A stretch of 64,000 bases of DNA from Pandoraea oxalativorans (lineage in GTDB: Bacteria > Pseudomonadota > Gammaproteobacteria > Burkholderiales > Burkholderiaceae). Positions 61,141 through 64,000 of the stretch are shown here, piece by piece. Position numbers and translations under genes: made by a program. The notes below the pieces were generated by a model, which had not been told where the DNA came from, searched no databases, and worked only from the letters and a program-made list of their open reading frames with translations. Within the stretch, counting starts at the first letter, position 1. Each line of letters starts with the position of its first letter. The DNA is taken from NCBI RefSeq assembly GCF_000972785.3, contig NZ_CP011253.3, forward strand, positions 3,968,001-4,032,000, written 5' to 3'.

Positions 61141-64000
61141 TCACGCCTTCGCCGCCCGGGCCTTTCGCAAGCGATACGCGGCAAGCGCAGCGCCCTGCGG
61201 CGACGCCGCGGCAACGGCGGATCCTTCGGCGTCGTAGCGCAGGTTCTGGTCCAGAAGGTTCTGCTGGATCAACGTTGGCGAGCCCCCTCCGGCGGCGACG
61301 CCCCACGTCACGGCCCCACCCCGCGCCGGGATCGCCGTGAACCCCTGACTGTTGGCATACACGGCCCGGATATCGACCAGCTTCGCCTGAACCGCCGATG
61401 AGTCGCCGCCTCGCGCGGGGTCGCCCCACGTCAGTACGGTGCCATCGCGCTTGAGCCCGGCGAAGGCAGTCGACGACGCCGTGACCTGGATAAATTCCTC
61501 CAGTGCCAATTCATTGGGAAGTGGATAGCCGTGGTTGTCGGTCGGCGCAGTACCACCCCACGTCACCACTTTGCCGTTAGCGCGCCGCGCACAAAACACC
61601 TTGGTGTTCGCCACGACTTCAACGATGTCGTCGATAAGTTCGATGGCTTCGGGAACCTCGCCGCCATACGGCTCGCGCCCCCACGCCATCACCTTTCGCT
61701 CGGTGGTAATGACAGCAAACGCGCCGTGGGTCGACGCGGCAATCTCGGCGATATTGCGCGCTACTGCAGCTTCGTCTGACAGTTTTCCCCCGTTGGCCTC
61801 GCTTCCCCACGCGATGAGCCCGCCATCGGGACGCAACGCACAAAACGTGTACATGCCCCCCCGAACGCTCACGAACGCTTCTCCGTCGAACAAAGGCGGT
61901 ATGACCCCGCCATGTGCCGCCTCTCCCCACGCAACCAGTTGACCATTGGCACGCATGCAACAAAATGCCTGCGAACAGGGAATTATCGAGGCGGCATCGT
62001 TCACGGTAGCGGCGTCTCCCGTCACCACACCGGCGGTCCCGGGATTGCCCCACGCCCCCAGCGTCCCGTCCCGGCGTATATATGCAAAGGCCCCCACATT
62101 GCCGACGATCCGCGCCACATTGGTCGGAAACGGACTTACCGAACCACCGTTCGTAGGGTTGCCCCACGCCAGCGCGCGGCCATCGCTTAGCCGTGCTACC
62201 AAGGCATGCTGTGTCGCGCTGACTTCCGCAGCATCGAACCCCATGAATGACGAGTCGATCTCTCCGCCATGAGCGGCCTGCCCCCACGCGTATGGCCCGC
62301 TGGTGGCGAACAACGCGCCGTACGCTGCCGCACCGGTAGCCAGAACGCTGTCGACCCCCGATCCGGCCACATGCAGAGGAAGCACCGACAGGGACGCATC
62401 TTCGGTTCGCACGTGAAGCAAGCGCCATGGCTCGCGGTCGAAGAACGACGAGCCGGACTCCGAGGCCGTATCGCCCTCATACCGCCACTCGACGACGATG
62501 TCGCTGCGTGTCGCCGCTTCCACGGCACGCAGATACCGGGATGCCCCTGCGTTGCGATAATCCGAATCGGCATTGCGCGCCCCCAACACAATCAGATCTC
62601 CGCGCGCCAACTCACGGCCCACGTCGTAGGTCGACGGCGGGGAGGTCTCCGTAAGTTGCGACGCCTTGCGTAGAACCTCGTAAGTCACCGAGACAACCGT
62701 GCCGTTACTCGCATTGACGGTCGCCTTCGGCAAGAGTAATTCGATCGCATTGCCAACGTCGGCGGACTTGATGGTGTAGGGCGGTATCGAATAATCCGTG
62801 ACGCCTTTCCAATGCACCGTGACAATATCGTCAAGCGCAAACATCGCACTCTCGCCGATGTCCACCGTCGCACCTTCGGGCGGTATGTGATCCGGATTCA
62901 GGTTACTGCCGACCGCCTCGACCAGCACGACAGCTGGCAACGGCGCCTGGTAGATCGTGAACGCATCGGCCGCGCCAGACGCCACGACGTCCTCTCCCAC
63001 CAGCACCTCATAGCTGACGGTGACGGTGCCATCGATACCCGCCTCGATGGTCGCGAAAGGCACCGTGAACAGGATGTCGTTAGTCCCCCCGCCCACTGGC
63101 TTGCTCGTGGTGTAGTCCGCGTCATCGTTGCTGCAACGCCACGTCAGACGAATCAGGTAGCCTTGCTGCATGTATTGCCGGGAGTACGGGACGACGACTT
63201 CGACGCCATTCGATACCTGTCGTGGGTCCAGCATCCCGCCTTTGACCGCCGGGATGTCGGGCGGACTCAGCGTCGCCGACTCGCGAACCACCGTCACCAG
63301 AAGGTCGTCGGACTTGGCGTTGACGGATGTGCCTTCGATTCGGTAAGACACCGGGATCGTTTCTCCAACGAACGGTGCGATCGCATCGGTCTCGAAGTAA
63401 GCGGTCACCGGCCTGCCGACCATACCTTCCGTCACTTGGTCCAAAAGCGTGAGCCCACCATTTCCCGCACCGGGCCCCCAGTCGATGTAGATGACATCAC
63501 CCGATGCCATGCCCTCGTACACAGGCACCGTGACATCGGTGTCACGTGCCAGATCCGAAACATTGAGGATGCCGTTGACGACTTCCGACATCTCTGGCGG
63601 CGGCAGGCCCGCAGGCTCGACGGCAACGCCAAGATGGAGCACTTCCGAGTGAATTACGCTGGTGCCGTGCGTAAGCGTGTAACGCACCGCGACCACTTCG
63701 CCGTACCAGCGGTCCACGATGTCCTTGTCTACCCGAAACGAGAAATCCCTCAACTGTGTAATGTTCACGGAGTCGGTGTATTCCCGTTCGCCGCTCCCCC
63801 AATACAGATGGATCACGTCGCCCACCTGCATGTCATCGTGCAGCGGCACAACGGTGCGGACACCTCGCGGGTAAGCGCCGTCCGGCAAGTAGTCGCCGTC
63901 GGCCTCCTCTACATACGGCGCGGGCCAGCGCGGCCCCGCGATGGGCTCCCCCACCCAAAGCACCAGATCTTGCGACACGTCGGTCGACCCAGCCGCGCGC
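61141..64000 (-). CDS. Large Ig-like plus RCC1-like repeat protein (5' end outside window)
   Basis: At least 950 residues; frame is open to the window edge, so the start is unknown (GTG 63978 is only the first candidate seen). N-terminal ~500 residues: five or so repeats of ~100 residues with VVPLHDDMQVGDVIHLYWG, TDVTVPVYEGMASGDVIYIDWG and ITVPVSY-type strands, each ending in I/V-strand pairs, like bacterial Ig-like modules. Last ~390 residues: at least eight RCC1-like units of ~45-50 residues, each with AWGxxxxGG (AWGQAAHGGEI, AWGNPTNGGSV, AWGEAAHGGVI, AWGSEANGGKL, AWGREPYGGEV, TWGDPARGGDS, TWGVAAGGG). Beta-propeller adhesion or binding role inferred. No C-terminal anchor seen. Confidence 0.85.
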   Translation of the reverse strand, partial: RAAGSTDVSQDLVLWVGEPIAGPRWPAPYVEEADGDYLPDGAYPRGVRTVVPLHDDMQVGDVIHLYWGSGEREYTDSVNITQLRDFSFRVDKDIVDRWYGEVVAVRYTLTHGTSVIHSEVLHLGVAVEPAGLPPPEMSEVVNGILNVSDLARDTDVTVPVYEGMASGDVIYIDWGPGAGNGGLTLLDQVTEGMVGRPVTAYFETDAIAPFVGETIPVSYRIEGTSVNAKSDDLLVTVVRESATLSPPDIPAVKGGMLDPRQVSNGVEVVVPYSRQYMQQGYLIRLTWRCSNDDADYTTSKPVGGGTNDILFTVPFATIEAGIDGTVTVSYEVLVGEDVVASGAADAFTIYQAPLPAVVLVEAVGSNLNPDHIPPEGATVDIGESAMFALDDIVTVHWKGVTDYSIPPYTIKSADVGNAIELLLPKATVNASNGTVVSVTYEVLRKASQLTETSPPSTYDVGRELARGDLIVLGARNADSDYRNAGASRYLRAVEAATRSDIVVEWRYEGDTASESGSSFFDREPWRLLHVRTEDASLSVLPLHVAGSGVDSVLATGAAAYGALFATSGPYAWGQAAHGGEIDSSFMGFDAAEVSATQHALVARLSDGRALAWGNPTNGGSVSPFPTNVARIVGNVGAFAYIRRDGTLGAWGNPGTAGVVTGDAATVNDAASIIPCSQAFCCMRANGQLVAWGEAAHGGVIPPLFDGEAFVSVRGGMYTFCALRPDGGLIAWGSEANGGKLSDEAAVARNIAEIAASTHGAFAVITTERKVMAWGREPYGGEVPEAIELIDDIVEVVANTKVFCARRANGKVVTWGGTAPTDNHGYPLPNELALEEFIQVTASSTAFAGLKRDGTVLTWGDPARGGDSSAVQAKLVDIRAVYANSQGFTAIPARGGAVTWGVAAGGGSPTLIQQNLLDQNLRYDAEGSAVAAASPQGAALAAYRLRKARAAKA

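Overview
The window comes from a high-GC (low-to-mid 60s % by eye) betaproteobacterium. Gene content points to Burkholderiaceae and most likely Pandoraea: a cyo-type bo3 oxidase operon, many LysR/TetR/Lrp regulators each paired with an exporter, and a convergent luxR-luxI pair of the type described in Pandoraea (PpnR/PpnI). No phage, insertion sequence, integrase or CRISPR array is visible, so most of it reads as ordinary chromosome with a few accessory patches. The genus assignment is inference.

Layout. 1-7.5 kb: tail of a DUF3047 gene, an FtsI-like transpeptidase, then cyoABCD on the minus strand; CyoA carries a Met/His-rich tail. 7.5-16.9 kb: LysE exporter and Lrp regulator, a tandem-PAS GGDEF protein with an in-frame 9-bp repeat, LysR plus MFS exporter facing a Cys-rich ArsR-type regulator, YnfA, SlyX, a DUF1439 protein, and Ohr with a TetR regulator whose apparent operator lies in front of both. 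17-24.2 kb: Fur-box-linked TonB siderophore receptor, Lrp coupled to an EamA exporter broken by a stop codon, SDR/LysR, TetR and a VOC protein. 24.3-36.6 kb: two-gene ABC exporter, GST, PfpI/GNAT pair, DUF1993, two tandem paralogues of unknown function, DUF1275, SDR, a VOC gene followed by a truncated HipA-like kinase, a DMT transporter with AraC, and YciI. 36.7-36.9 kb: tRNA-Ala(GGC) and tRNA-Glu(TTC).

37-45.3 kb is a catabolic locus: glyoxylate-type aminotransferase, ACS-family MFS, large FAD/Fe-S 2-hydroxyacid dehydrogenase and a DSD1/hydroxyaspartate-aldolase-type PLP enzyme. A divergent GntR sits above a symmetric pair of 14-bp sites. This suggests glyoxylate/hydroxy-amino-acid metabolism and is partly reminiscent of the beta-hydroxyaspartate cycle. 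46.6-55.3 kb is a second catabolic locus: IclR with three 19-bp-spaced operator-like repeats, aldehyde dehydrogenase, a branched-chain-amino-acid-type ABC transporter and an iron alcohol dehydrogenase. Its second ATPase gene carries a one-base insertion.

55.4-64 kb is the most accessory-looking part: an AT-rich palindromic patch, convergent luxR/luxI with a strong lux box, then leftward genes for a repeat-containing lipoprotein-like protein, an Ig-like/lectin-like protein split by a frameshift, and a very large Ig-like/RCC1-like repeat protein running off the window edge. Three or four genes are broken by single small lesions (EamA, livF, Ig/lectin gene) or truncation (hipA-like). Either the strain is losing genes or some are sequence errors; raw reads would decide.
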